A stretch of 64,000 nucleotides of DNA from positions 124,001 through 188,000 of the forward strand of contig NZ_MAUE01000045.1 of NCBI RefSeq assembly GCF_001702265.1. Reading direction: 5' to 3'. The DNA comes from Pseudomonas aylmerensis. GTDB lineage: Bacteria; Pseudomonadota; Gammaproteobacteria; Pseudomonadales; Pseudomonadaceae. Position 1 is the first letter of the stretch. Each line of letters opens with the position of its first letter. The notes beneath the pieces are model-generated. The model did no database searches and was not told where the DNA came from. It was given only the letters and a program-made list of their open reading frames with translations. The position numbers and the translations under genes are program-made. Positions 15,426 to 24,489 of the stretch are shown here, piece after piece.

Positions 15426-17951
15426 TCAGCTCAGCGGCCAGTGGTGTTGACAGGCTTGGCGAACTGCCCTGGCGCTGCTCAGGTCGAGCAGCCCTTGGCT
15501 CAGTTGCCGGCATTGCGCCGCGTCCAGGTGACGGACACGGTCCTTGATTTCTCCGATTTGCGGCGCACTCACCGACAGCTCGCTGACCCCCAGGCCGACC
15601 AGGACCGGCGTCGCCAGCGGGTCGGATGCCAGGGCGCCACATACCCCAACCCAACGCCCATGCTTGGCGGCGCCAACGCACGTCTGGTGGATCAACCGCA
15701 GCAAGGCCGGGTGCAAGGCATCGACCCGCGCGGCGAGGCCGGCGTGGTCGCGGTCCATGGCCAGGGTGTACTGGGACAGGTCATTGGTGCCGATGGACAG
15801 AAAGTCCGCATGCTTGGCCAACTGCTCGGCCATCAGCGCGGCGGCGGGCACTTCGATCATGACCCCCAGCTCCGGGCGTTGGGTCAGTTCCAGCTCAGCG
15901 CACAGCTCATCCAGGCGCTGGCGGATCTGCAGCAGTTCGTCGACCTCGCTGACCATCGGCAGCAGGATGCGGCAGCGCTCCAGCGGGCTGACTTGCAGCA
16001 ACGCGCGCAGCTGCTGGTCGAGCAATTCCGGGCGCAGCTGGGCCATGCGAATCCCGCGCAGGCCCAGCACCGGGTTGGCCTCGACAGGCAGCGGCAGGTA
16101 GTCGAGCTGCTTGTCACCGCCGACGTCGATGGTGCGGATGATCACCGACTTGTCGCCCATCGCATCCAGCACGGCTTGATAGGCCTGGCGCTGTTCCTGT
16201 TCGTCCGGCGCAGTGCGGCGGTCAACGAAGAGGAATTCTGTGCGCAGCAGGCCGACGCCGTCGGCGCCGTTCGCAAAGGCCAGTTGGGCCTCGGCGCTGG
16301 AGGCGACATTGGCCGCTACCTCGATGCGCACGCCATCGAGGGTGTGCGCCGGTTGCCCGGCCTGGGCCTGTTGCTGCTGGCGACGGCGTTGCTGCACGTC
16401 GCGAATCTGGTGCACTTCGGCGTGGCGCGCTTCGCTGGGCGCCAGTTCCAGGCGACCGTTGCCGGCGTCGAGCACCACGCGCTGGCCTTGCGGCACATCG
16501 AGCACTTCTGCGCCCAACGCGACCACACACGGCAGGCCTTTGCCCCGCGCAAGGATCGCCACGTGGGAGGTGGCGCCACCTTCGGCCATGCAGATACCGG
16601 CCGCGTTTTGTGCGCTCAGTTGCAGCAAGTCCGACGGCGTCAGTTCGTGCGCGCTGACAATCGCCCCGGCGGGCAATTCGACGTGCCAGGCTTCGCCGAG
16701 CAGCGCGCGCAGGACCCGCTGCTGCAGGTCGCGCAGGTCATTGGCGCGCTCGGCGAACAGCGGTTTGCCCAGGGCCAGCAACACTGCGCATTGCGCCTGG
16801 ATTGCATCACGCCAGGCATGGGTGGCGGCGCTGCCCTGTTCGATGGCTGCGGTGGCGGCTTCCAGCAGGGTCGGGTCTTCCAGCAGGGCGAGGTGGGCGG
16901 CGAAGATCTCTTCTTCCTCGACGGCCTGGCGTTGCCGGGCGTGGTCCAGGGTCTTGCGGATTTCGCCGCGCACCTGCTCCAGGGCCGCGTCCAGGCGTTG
17001 CAGTTGTTCGTCGGCGCGATGCTGGCCGAGGTCTGCCGGCAGCTCGATACCCGCCAGGCGGAACAGTGGGCCACAGACCAGCCCGGGTGCCGCGCACACG
17101 CCTTGCAATACACCGGCTTCGGTATTCGCCCGCCGTGGCGCCGCGACGAGCGGCGCTGGGGGTGCCTCCTTGACCGCGACTGACAGCGCTGCGACCAGCG
17201 CCTGCAACGCGGCCTCGGCGTCTTTGCCGCGGCACGTCACGCGCACCTCGTCGCCTTCGCCTATCCCCAGGCCCAGCACGCCGATCAGGCTGTTGCAGGC
17301 GGCCGACTTGGCGCCGAAATGCAACTGCGCCTGGCTGCTGAAGCCCTCGGCGGTTTTGCGGATCAGCGCCGCCGGCCGTGCGTGCAGGCCGCCGCGATGG
17401 GTGATGCGCACGCTCGCGCTGGCTTCAGTCAATGAGTTATCCACAGCGGTTTGGCCCGGCGCGGTTGAGCGCGGTATCACGTGCAGCAACGGTTCACCGA
17501 CTTTGACGCTTTGCGCGGCCACCGGACGCAGTTCGAAGCGCTCGCCATTGGTCAGGATAATCAGGCTGACCAGGCTCTTGCACTGGCACGCAATGCGGTC
17601 CAGGTCGAACTGCACCAGCGCCTGGCCACTGCTGACCCGTGCCCCTTGCTTGACCAGCAAGGCAAAACCTTCGCCGTTGAGTTCCACGGTGTCGATGCCC
17701 ACGTGCATCAGCAACTCGGCACCGTTTTGCGCGCGGATCGTCAGCGCGTGCCCGGTGCGGGCGACATGAATGATCTCGCCATCGCAGGGCGCGTGCAGGC
17801 AATCATTCAGCGGATCGATGGCGATACCGTCGCCCATGGCGCCGCTGGCGAACACTTCGTCGGGAACGTTGCCCAGGGTCAGCAGCGGACCACTGAGTGG
17901 GGCGCTAAGGGTCAATTCATTATTGTTGTAGGACATGGGCACGGTACTCAT
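15426..17951 (-). CDS. nagF: Fused PTS phosphotransfer protein EIIA-HPr-EI for GlcNAc
   Basis: An 841-residue cytoplasmic protein that joins three PTS components in one chain and passes phosphate from PEP to NagE. The EIIA(Glc)-type domain (about 10-160) has active His83 in MHVGIDTVEL. The HPr domain (about 178-262) has His190 in GGLHARPAAL. Enzyme I (about 283-840) has His463 in GGATSHVAILARGKG, the swivel-domain site, and the PEP-binding barrel with DLSQYTLAMDRDHAG and the GVCGALASDP cysteine. The start is 14 nt after the SIS gene; a second ATG five codons in is possible. Because all general PTS parts are present, the pathway does not depend on a separate EI/HPr. Confidence 0.94.
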   Translation of the reverse strand: MSTVPMSYNNNELTLSAPLSGPLLTLGNVPDEVFASGAMGDGIAIDPLNDCLHAPCDGEIIHVARTGHALTIRAQNGAELLMHVGIDTVELNGEGFALLVKQGARVSSGQALVQFDLDRIACQCKSLVSLIILTNGERFELRPVAAQSVKVGEPLLHVIPRSTAPGQTAVDNSLTEASASVRITHRGGLHARPAALIRKTAEGFSSQAQLHFGAKSAACNSLIGVLGLGIGEGDEVRVTCRGKDAEAALQALVAALSVAVKEAPPAPLVAAPRRANTEAGVLQGVCAAPGLVCGPLFRLAGIELPADLGQHRADEQLQRLDAALEQVRGEIRKTLDHARQRQAVEEEEIFAAHLALLEDPTLLEAATAAIEQGSAATHAWRDAIQAQCAVLLALGKPLFAERANDLRDLQQRVLRALLGEAWHVELPAGAIVSAHELTPSDLLQLSAQNAAGICMAEGGATSHVAILARGKGLPCVVALGAEVLDVPQGQRVVLDAGNGRLELAPSEARHAEVHQIRDVQQRRRQQQQAQAGQPAHTLDGVRIEVAANVASSAEAQLAFANGADGVGLLRTEFLFVDRRTAPDEQEQRQAYQAVLDAMGDKSVIIRTIDVGGDKQLDYLPLPVEANPVLGLRGIRMAQLRPELLDQQLRALLQVSPLERCRILLPMVSEVDELLQIRQRLDELCAELELTQRPELGVMIEVPAAALMAEQLAKHADFLSIGTNDLSQYTLAMDRDHAGLAARVDALHPALLRLIHQTCVGAAKHGRWVGVCGALASDPLATPVLVGLGVSELSVSAPQIGEIKDRVRHLDAAQCRQLSQGLLDLSSARAVRQACQHHWPLS

Positions 17952-17965
17952 CAGGAAAACGCGAC

Positions 17966-18988
17966 TCAGTGAGTGCGGGTAACTTTGCTCAGGTGACGCG
18001 GCTGGTCCGGGTCCATGCCCCGCGCTTCAGCCAGGCCGGCGGCCATCACGTAAAAGCTCTGGATCGCCAGGATCGGGTCCAGGCTCGGGTGTTCGGCGCG
18101 GCTCAAGGTCAGGTCACGCTCGGCGATATCGTCCGGTGCGGCCAACAGCACGCGGGCGCCGCGCTGGCGCATGTCGACGGCCAGGCTCAACAGGCCGGCC
18201 TGCTCGGCGCCGCGTGGGGCGAATACCAGCAAGGGGTAGTCTTCATCGATCAAGGCCATCGGCCCGTGGCGCACTTCGGCGCTGCTGAAGGCTTCGGCCT
18301 GGATCGCCGAGGTTTCCTTGAGCTTGAGCGCGGCCTCCTGCGCGATGGCAAACCCGGCGCCACGGCCGATCACCATCAATTGCTGGCAGTCGCGCAGGGC
18401 GTCGATGGCGGGGCGCCAATCCTGCCCGGCGGCTTCGCTCAGGCCTTCGGGCAGGGCACGGCAGGCCTGGAGCAAATCGGCTTCCTGATTCCAGTGGCCA
18501 ATCAACTGCGCGCTGGCGCTGAGGGTGGCGATAAAGCTTTTGGTCGCGGCGACACTCAGTTCCGGCCCGGCGCACAGCGGCACGTGGAATTCACACGCAG
18601 CCTCCAGCGGCGAGTCTTCGGCGTTCACCAGCGAAATGCTCAAGGCTCCCCGCTTGCGCAGCAGGCGCAGGCTGTTGACCAGGTCCGGACTTTGCCCCGA
18701 TTGCGAGAAGCCGAACGCCACCTGGCCGCTGACTTTCAAGGGCGCCTGCAACAGGGTCACCACCGACATCGGCAACGATGCCACCGGGATGCCCACGTGC
18801 TGCATGGCCAGGTAGGCGAAGTAACTGGCGGCGTGGTCCGAACTGCCGCGCGCGATGGTCATCGCCACTTGCGGCGGCTGGCGACGCAGGCGGCCGGCGA
18901 TTTCTTCCAGCAGCGGGTCCAGGCGTTGCAGTTGCGCCGCAACGGCATCGCGGGAGGCCAGGGCCTCTTCAAGCATTTTTGAAGACAA
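17966..18988 (-). CDS. SIS-domain glucosamine-6-phosphate deaminase (NagB-II type)
   Basis: A 340-residue protein with two SIS domains: MTIARGSSDHAASYFAYLA with FGFSQSGQSPD in the first, and LMVIGRGAGFAIAQEAALKLKET with AEVRHGP in the second. It resembles the isomerase half of GlmS without the glutaminase domain, as in AgaS/NagB-II proteins that convert glucosamine-6-P to fructose-6-P and ammonia. The cluster has no classical NagB, so this gene should supply that step. TTG at 18988 has AAGGAG six bases upstream; the ATG at 18976 lies too far from it but makes an ATGCTTGA overlap with the nagA stop. Translational coupling with nagA is likely either way. Confidence 0.88.
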   Translation of the reverse strand: MSSKMLEEALASRDAVAAQLQRLDPLLEEIAGRLRRQPPQVAMTIARGSSDHAASYFAYLAMQHVGIPVASLPMSVVTLLQAPLKVSGQVAFGFSQSGQSPDLVNSLRLLRKRGALSISLVNAEDSPLEAACEFHVPLCAGPELSVAATKSFIATLSASAQLIGHWNQEADLLQACRALPEGLSEAAGQDWRPAIDALRDCQQLMVIGRGAGFAIAQEAALKLKETSAIQAEAFSSAEVRHGPMALIDEDYPLLVFAPRGAEQAGLLSLAVDMRQRGARVLLAAPDDIAERDLTLSRAEHPSLDPILAIQSFYVMAAGLAEARGMDPDQPRHLSKVTRTH

Positions 18989-20075
18989 TGGTTTCTCCTT
19001 CGACCATGACGTCGGTGAGGTGCAGGGAGCGGTCCAGGCGTACGCAGTCGGCGAAGCTGCCGGGTTGCAGGCGGCCGCGTTCTTCCAGGCCCAGGTAGTC
19101 CGCAGGAAATTGCGACAGGCGTTGTGAGGCTTCGCTGATAGGCAGGCCGATCTTCACCAGGTTGCGCAGCGCCTGGTCCATGGTCAGGGTGCTCCCGGCC
19201 AGGGTGCCGTCGGCCAGGCGTACGCCGCCCAGGCACTTGGTCACGGTGTGGCTGCCCAGCTTGTATTCGCCATCTGGCATGCCGGCGGCGGCGGTGGAGT
19301 CGGTGACGCAGTACAGGCATGGGATCGAACGCAGGGCGACGCGCATGGCACCGGGGTGCACGTGCAGCAAGTCCGGGATCAGTTCGGCATATTGCGCGTG
19401 TGCCAGCGCGGCGCCGACGATGCCCGGCTCGCGGTGATGCAGCGGGCTCATGGCGTTATACAGATGCGTGAAACTGGTGGCGCCGGCGGCGAGGGCGGCG
19501 ACGCCTTCTTCGTAGCTGCCCAGCGTGTGGCCGATCTGCATGCGCACCCCGCGTTGGCTGAGGGCACGGATCAGGCCGTCATGCCCGGCGATTTCCGGGG
19601 CGATGGTGATCACCCGGATCGGCGCCAGGCGCAGGTAGGCTTCCACTTCTTCCATCAATGCGGTGTGGGCGAAGTTGGGTTGTGCGCCGAGTTTTCCGGG
19701 ATTGATGTAGGGCCCTTCCAGGTGCACACCGAGGACACGGGCGCTGCCTGTAGGACGCTGCTCGCAGAAGGTGCCGAGCTGACCGAGCACGCTGGAGATT
19801 TCATCCACCGGTGCGGTCATGGTGGTGGCCAGCAGCGAGGTGGTGCCAAAGCGCACGTGGGTGCGGGTGATGGTCTCGAAGGCGTCGGCACCTTCCATGA
19901 TGTCCTTGCCGCCACCGCCGTGCACATGCAGGTCGATAAAGCCCGGCAGCAGGTAGGGCAGTTCGTTGTCGGCAGGGTCGCAAGGCACGCCTTCAATGGC
20001 GGTGACCTTGCCGTGCTCGTGCACCAGGCGGCCGCGCATCCAGCCGTGGGGCGTGAGGATATTGTCTTCGGACAT
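18969..20075 (-). CDS. nagA: N-acetylglucosamine-6-phosphate deacetylase
   Basis: Removes acetate from GlcNAc-6-P in the cytoplasm to give glucosamine-6-P. The 368-residue amidohydrolase has the HxH pair His50/His52 in GFIDLHVHGGGG, HLEGPYIN with its metal-binding glutamate, QIGHTLGSYEEG and TSFTHLYNAMSPL, in family order, and a C-terminal GSFADCVRLD segment. The ATG at 20075 (MSEDNILT) matches the family start; an open extension upstream runs back through the end of the nagR gene. It begins 10 nt after nagR and overlaps the next gene. Confidence 0.95.
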   Translation of the reverse strand: MSEDNILTPHGWMRGRLVHEHGKVTAIEGVPCDPADNELPYLLPGFIDLHVHGGGGKDIMEGADAFETITRTHVRFGTTSLLATTMTAPVDEISSVLGQLGTFCEQRPTGSARVLGVHLEGPYINPGKLGAQPNFAHTALMEEVEAYLRLAPIRVITIAPEIAGHDGLIRALSQRGVRMQIGHTLGSYEEGVAALAAGATSFTHLYNAMSPLHHREPGIVGAALAHAQYAELIPDLLHVHPGAMRVALRSIPCLYCVTDSTAAAGMPDGEYKLGSHTVTKCLGGVRLADGTLAGSTLTMDQALRNLVKIGLPISEASQRLSQFPADYLGLEERGRLQPGSFADCVRLDRSLHLTDVMVEGETIVFKNA

Positions 20076-20085
20076 GGGCAGTTCT

Positions 20086-20844
20086 CTAAGGCCGCAGCTC
20101 GGCGGCGAAGTCATAGCGGCGCAGCTCTGCGACAAAGTCGTAGTAGTCATTGCGGCAGTAGGTGTCGGTGATTTCGATCGGCGTGTTGTCGGCGGTGTAG
20201 CCGACCCGGGTCATTAGCAGCATGGCGGTGCCGGGGGCGATGCCCACCAGCTTGGCGAACTCGTCCGAGGCGTTGATCGCCTGGATGTGTTGCAAGGCGC
20301 GGACGACGGGTTTGCCGATGCCTTCGAGGTATTCGTACAACGAGTTGCCGATGGCCTGCGGCTGTGGCAGCACGGAGGCGGGCATTGCCGTCATTTCGAT
20401 TGCCATGACCGTATCATCGGCCTTGCGCAGGCGTTTGAGCCGCGCGACCTTGTCGGTCGGCGACAGGCCCAGGCGGATCAGTTCTTCGTGAGTCGGCGGG
20501 GTGATGTCGCGCTCCAGCCACTGTGAGGTGGGCACAAACCCCTTGAGACGCAACATCTCGCTGAAGCCCGACAGGCGCGACAGCGGCTGTTCCAGGCGTG
20601 GCGTGATAAACGTGCCGGAGCCCTGGCTGCGGCGAATCAGGCCTTGGGTAAACAGCACTTCCAGCGCCTTGCGGGCGGTGACCCGCGAAATGCTCAACTG
20701 CTCGCTGAGGGCACGCTCCGAGGGCAACGCCTGCTCGGATTTCCACTGGCCGGCGTGAATCGCCGCTTCCAGGTTGCGCGCCAGTTGCAGGTACAGCGGC
20801 GTGGATTGTTTGTCGTCGGGACGCAGCGTCAGGATGGGGTTCAT
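20086..20844 (-). CDS. nagR: GntR/HutC-family regulator of the nag operon
   Basis: A 252-residue repressor-type regulator. Residues about 10-75 form the winged helix-turn-helix (TPLYLQLARNLEAAI ... LPSERALSEQLSISRVTARKAL ... GSGTFI), and about 95-245 the UTRA effector domain (LKRLRKADDTVMAIE, ITDTYCRNDYYDF). Phosphorylated amino sugars are the known ligands of this branch. It is first in the nag operon and very likely regulates itself and the four downstream genes through the inverted TGGTAT sites just upstream. Assignment to nag control rests on position and family. Confidence 0.9.
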   Translation of the reverse strand: MNPILTLRPDDKQSTPLYLQLARNLEAAIHAGQWKSEQALPSERALSEQLSISRVTARKALEVLFTQGLIRRSQGSGTFITPRLEQPLSRLSGFSEMLRLKGFVPTSQWLERDITPPTHEELIRLGLSPTDKVARLKRLRKADDTVMAIEMTAMPASVLPQPQAIGNSLYEYLEGIGKPVVRALQHIQAINASDEFAKLVGIAPGTAMLLMTRVGYTADNTPIEITDTYCRNDYYDFVAELRRYDFAAELRP

Positions 20845-20900
20845 CGTTAAGGTTTCCGATGCGGTTATTGGAGTGTTGTCGCCCGGTATTGGCCGAAAGC

Positions 20901-20919
20901 TAATACCACTTAAATACCA
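20901..20919 (-). promoter_or_regulatory. Candidate NagR operator 1
   Basis: Read on the minus strand this is TGGTATTTAAGTGGTATTA. It holds two TGGTAT half-sites 11 bases apart and lies 57 nt upstream of nagR. A second site in opposite orientation lies at 20975-20992. Confidence 0.6.
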
Positions 20920-20974
20920 TGTCAATGCTGCCAAAACGGTGCAAGTGCCGGTTTCAGGGCACCTTAAGGGTGCG

Positions 20975-20992
20975 TGGTATCAAGTGGTATTA
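20975..20992 (+). promoter_or_regulatory. Candidate NagR operator 2
   Basis: TGGTATCAAGTGGTATTA, identical to operator 1 at the TGGTAT half-sites and their AAG spacer but one base shorter and inverted. The two sites face each other across about 55 nt. This is the region 20845-21107 between nagR and the convergently read transpeptidase end; no gene lies in it. Confidence 0.6.
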
Positions 20993-21107
20993 GAGAGGTC
21001 TTTAGGGCGCGCAGAAGTGCACAGCCCGCGCGGTGAACTGGTATTCACCGGCAGGGGGCTGCGCAGGGCAGGAATTATTTTCGAATTATTTTACCGGCGG
21101 TCGAGGA

Positions 21108-21611
21108 TTACGGCCGAATCTCGATCATGGTGCCGTCCTTGACCAGGTTCCAGACTTCGCGCATGTCGACGTTGCGCATGCCGATGCAGCCGTCGGTCCA
21201 GTCCAGGGTGTGGAACCACTGCTCGGGGTAGTCTTCGCTGTCGGGCGTGCCGTGGATCATGATCATGCTGCCGGGCTTCACGCCCTCGCGGCGGGCGCGG
21301 GCCGAGTCGCTGATATTGGGGTAGGAAATGTGCATGGCCAGGTTGAAGCGGTCGCTGGTCTTGCGCCAGTCGATCCAGTAGAAGCCTTCGGGCGTGCGGC
21401 GGTCGCCTTCGAACAACTTGGTGCCCTTGGGGTTTTTGCCGAGCGAGATGCGGTAGGTCTTGAGGGGCTTGCCGTCGTTGATCAGTTGCAACTGATGGGC
21501 GGATTTGAGCACCAGGACTTTTTCGACAGGTTTGCCGTCCAGGGTTTCCAGGGTGGAGGCGCAGCACAGCGTAGCGAACGACAGGCAGATCAGAGCAAGC
21601 AACCAACGCAT
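21108..21611 (-). CDS. L,D-transpeptidase family protein (YkuD domain)
   Basis: A 167-residue exported protein with a signal peptide (MRWLLALICLSFATLCCAS). The YkuD domain contains IHGTPDSEDYPEQWFHT with His120 and WTDGCIGM with catalytic Cys142; the usual SHGC is TDGC here. The family forms or edits 3-3 crosslinks or anchors lipoproteins to murein in the periplasm, and its substrate here is unknown. The cysteines at 16-17 in the signal peptide do not form a good lipobox. The gene lies between nagR and a Nudix gene on the same strand, with 37 nt to the latter. Confidence 0.88.
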   Translation of the reverse strand: MRWLLALICLSFATLCCASTLETLDGKPVEKVLVLKSAHQLQLINDGKPLKTYRISLGKNPKGTKLFEGDRRTPEGFYWIDWRKTSDRFNLAMHISYPNISDSARARREGVKPGSMIMIHGTPDSEDYPEQWFHTLDWTDGCIGMRNVDMREVWNLVKDGTMIEIRP

Positions 21612-21648
21612 TGAAACGGTATCCCTTGGGCGACGATCTGCCGGATGG

Positions 21649-22197
21649 TTATTGGGCGGGCTTTGACAGCGGTGGCACAGACTCGCTGCGCACCGGGAAC
21701 GCCTGTTGGCGGCGGTCAGCGAAAAAGCATTCTAAGGTACGCCCGACCGTGCGGAAAGCCAGCTCGGACCAAGGGATGTCGGCTTCGTCGAACAACTGCA
21801 CTTCAAGGCTTTCGGGGCCGGCGGCGAAGTCCAGGTCAACCAGTTCGGCGCGGTAGAAGATATGCACCTGGCTGATGTGCGGCACGTCGATCAGCGTGTA
21901 GATGCTCAGGTTGCGCACACGGGCGCAGGCTTCTTCGAGGGTTTCGCGCATGGCCGCCTGTTCCACGGTCTCGCCGTTTTCCATGAAGCCGGCCGGCAGG
22001 GTCCAGTACCCCAGGCGCGGCTCGATGGCGCGGCGGCACAGCAGCACCTTATCGCCCCACACCGGTACGGTGCCGGCGACGATATTGGGGTTCTGGTAGT
22101 GAATGGTCGAGCAGTGATCACACACAAAACGCAGGCGTGCGTCGCCTTCGGGAATGCGTTGGGTAACCGGTTTACCGCACTGGCTGCAGAAGTTCAT
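21649..22197 (-). CDS. Nudix hydrolase with N-terminal zinc ribbon
   Basis: A 182-residue protein. Cys4, Cys7, Cys26 and Cys29 form a zinc ribbon of the kind in NudC-like proteins. The Nudix box follows as GFMENGETVEQAAMRETLEE; the glycine that normally ends the box region is replaced (EEACARV). The substrate is probably a nucleoside diphosphate derivative such as NADH or ADP-ribose, which cannot be settled by reading. The ATG at 22197 has AGGA eight bases upstream and starts at the zinc ribbon; the longer frame to 22311 is not supported. Confidence 0.88.
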   Translation of the reverse strand: MNFCSQCGKPVTQRIPEGDARLRFVCDHCSTIHYQNPNIVAGTVPVWGDKVLLCRRAIEPRLGYWTLPAGFMENGETVEQAAMRETLEEACARVRNLSIYTLIDVPHISQVHIFYRAELVDLDFAAGPESLEVQLFDEADIPWSELAFRTVGRTLECFFADRRQQAFPVRSESVPPLSKPAQ

Positions 22198-22343
22198 GCT
22201 GGGGTTCCTGGAAAGTGCGTCTATCTTGGCGTGGCCGGCAGGGCCCTGCAAGTTGTCGTTTAGCGACACCGCGCGGGTTTTGGGGTTGGGCACCCGCACG
22301 CTTTGGTGCATGATGCAAGGTAGCCAACAGACCGAGATGACTC

Positions 22344-22946
22344 ATGCTGGACGAGCTACTTCGCCGGGTAAGCAATCACACACCCCATACGCTGGAGACT
22401 GACGGGCGTTTCCCCGAGGCCGCCGTGCTGGTGCCGATTACCCGCAGTGACGAACCTGAGCTGATCCTGACCCTGCGCGCCAGCGGCCTGTCGACCCACG
22501 GTGGCGAAGTGGCCTTTCCCGGCGGGCGTCGCGACCCTGAAGACCCGGACCTGATCTTCACCGCCTTGCGTGAAGCCGAAGAAGAAATCGGCCTGCCGCC
22601 CGGCCTGGTCGAGGTGATCGGCCCGCTGAGCCCGCTGATTTCCCTGCATGGCATTCGGGTCACGCCCTATGTAGGGGTTATCCCCGATTACGTTGAATAC
22701 TTGGCCAACGATGCCGAGATTGCTGCCGTTTTCAGCGTGCCGTTGGACTTTTTCCGACAGGACCCGCGCGAACATACCCACAGAATCGATTACCAGGGCC
22801 GCAGTTGGTATGTGCCCAGCTATCGGTTCGGCGAATACAAGATCTGGGGGCTGACGGCGATCATGATCGTGGAGCTGATCAATCTGCTCTATGACGACGC
22901 GAAGATCAGCCTGCACCAGCCACCCAAGAGCTTCATCAATATCTAA
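22344..22946 (+). CDS. nudL: CoA pyrophosphatase-type Nudix hydrolase
   Basis: A 200-residue protein with the NuCoA signature (LTLRASGLSTHGGEVAFPGGR) running into the Nudix box (GGRRDPEDPD...ALREAEEEIGL). Members hydrolyse coenzyme A or its oxidised forms to phosphopantetheine and adenosine 3',5'-bisphosphate. It begins the short plus-strand series that continues with the carbonic-anhydrase-like gene, divergent from the zinc-ribbon Nudix gene. Confidence 0.88.
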   Translation: MLDELLRRVSNHTPHTLETDGRFPEAAVLVPITRSDEPELILTLRASGLSTHGGEVAFPGGRRDPEDPDLIFTALREAEEEIGLPPGLVEVIGPLSPLISLHGIRVTPYVGVIPDYVEYLANDAEIAAVFSVPLDFFRQDPREHTHRIDYQGRSWYVPSYRFGEYKIWGLTAIMIVELINLLYDDAKISLHQPPKSFINI

Positions 22947-22981
22947 GCCATCGCTTGAATGGCCAGCCGTGAGGACACACC

Positions 22982-23502
<521 letters not shown>

Positions 23503-23506
<4 letters not shown>

Positions 23507-23718
23507 ACCCGATAGAACGCCCCGTCGCCTCGCCGTGCGTGAGCATTTGCGCGCTGGATGACGACGACATCTGCACCGGCTGCCAGCGCACCGTGGATGA
23601 AATCACGCGCTGGAGCCGCATGGACAACGCCGAGCGCCGGGTGGTGCTGGGGTTGTGCCATGAGCGGGCGAAGGCGAGTGGGTTGGTGTGGATGCTCCCG
23701 GGGAAGTCCGGCGGCTGA
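23503..23718 (+). CDS. DUF1289 domain protein
   Basis: A 71-residue protein with the DUF1289 pattern: SPCVSICALDDDDICTGCQRTVDEI followed by W..M. Four cysteines (SPC, SIC, ICTGC) suggest a metal site. The start overlaps the end of the carbonic-anhydrase-like gene (ATGA), so the two are probably translated together. Function unknown. Confidence 0.88.
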
Positions 23719-23769
23719 AGTGTTTGCGGTGGCCTCTGCGCTGTGGACTGTTGTGACGAACGAGCTTCT

Positions 23770-23902
23770 TGTGGCGAGCGGGCTTGCCCCGCGTTGGGCT
23801 GCGCAGCAGCCCCAATAGGCGCGCCGCGTTACATCAGACGAACCGCGGTGCAGGTTTCAGGGCTGCTGCGCACCCCAACGCGGGGCAAGCCCGCTCGCCA
23901 CA
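23770..23902. repeat. REPIN of the GTGGCGAGCGGGCTTGCCCC type
   Basis: A 133-nt inverted pair. The outer arms TGTGGCGAGCGGGCTTGCCC and complement continue inward with CGCGTTGGG / CCCAACGCG and GCTGCGCAGCAGCCC / GGGCTGCTGCGCA, so the whole could fold into one very long hairpin. It is a different arm class from the elements at 3-277. Confidence 0.85.
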
Positions 23903-23952
23903 GAGGGTGTGGTGCATTACCCTGTGCGCATTATTTACAGGTCCCGCGCCCC

Positions 23953-24420
23953 ATGTTCTTCCTGATCGCCTACATCAGCAGCGTCGTGCTGATCAACTTC
24001 GCCTTCTCCACCGCCCCACACCTGGACGTCATCTGGTCGGCCTGGGGTGGCCTGGTGTTTGTCCTGCGCGACATGGTGCAGACCCGCTTCGGCCATGGTG
24101 CGATCATCGCCATGCTGGCGGCGCTGGTGCTGTCGTATATCACCTCCGATCCCTCCATCGCCCTGGCCAGCGCCACGGCGTTCGCGGTGTCGGAGTGCAT
24201 CGACTGGCTGGTATTCAGCATCACCAAGCGCCCGCTGCATGACCGCCTGTGGATAAGTTCGGCGCTGAGCATTCCCCTCGATACGTTTATCTTCTTCGGC
24301 CTGATCGGCGCGCTCACACCCGCCGTGGCAGGCACCGCGCTGGTGTCGAAGTTCGCCGGAGTCACGGCGGTGTGGTTGATCATGGCCTGGCGTGTGCGCA
24401 AGCGGGCCGTCGCCAACTGA
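23953..24420 (+). CDS. VUT-family (YhhQ-like) membrane protein, short form
   Basis: A 155-residue protein with five or six hydrophobic segments (MFFLIAYISSVVLINFAF, IIAMLAALVLSYI, LSIPLDTFIFFGLIGAL, VSKFAGVTAVWLIMAW). The pattern LRDMVQTRFG and ATAFAVSECIDWLVFSI resembles the VUT/YhhQ family, whose best-known members take up queuosine precursors. Typical YhhQ is about 220 residues, so this is a shorter version. No preQ1 riboswitch could be recognised upstream. The ATG at 23953 begins directly at the first hydrophobic segment; the frame is open upstream through the REPIN. Confidence 0.75.
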   Translation: MFFLIAYISSVVLINFAFSTAPHLDVIWSAWGGLVFVLRDMVQTRFGHGAIIAMLAALVLSYITSDPSIALASATAFAVSECIDWLVFSITKRPLHDRLWISSALSIPLDTFIFFGLIGALTPAVAGTALVSKFAGVTAVWLIMAWRVRKRAVAN

Positions 24421-24427
24421 GGCCAAT

Positions 24428-24446
24428 TTTTACAGTTCATGTAAAA
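24428..24446. promoter_or_regulatory. Palindrome upstream of purT
   Basis: TTTTACAGTTCATGTAAAA, with perfect TTTTACA/TGTAAAA arms around five bases. It lies 44 nt before purT. TAAAAT at 24442-24447 could be a -10 box, so a protein bound here could block transcription. The binding factor is unknown. Confidence 0.4.
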
Positions 24447-24489
24447 TGCCGGCCTTTCTCCAAATGATCCGCTCCCCTGAGGACCTGAG

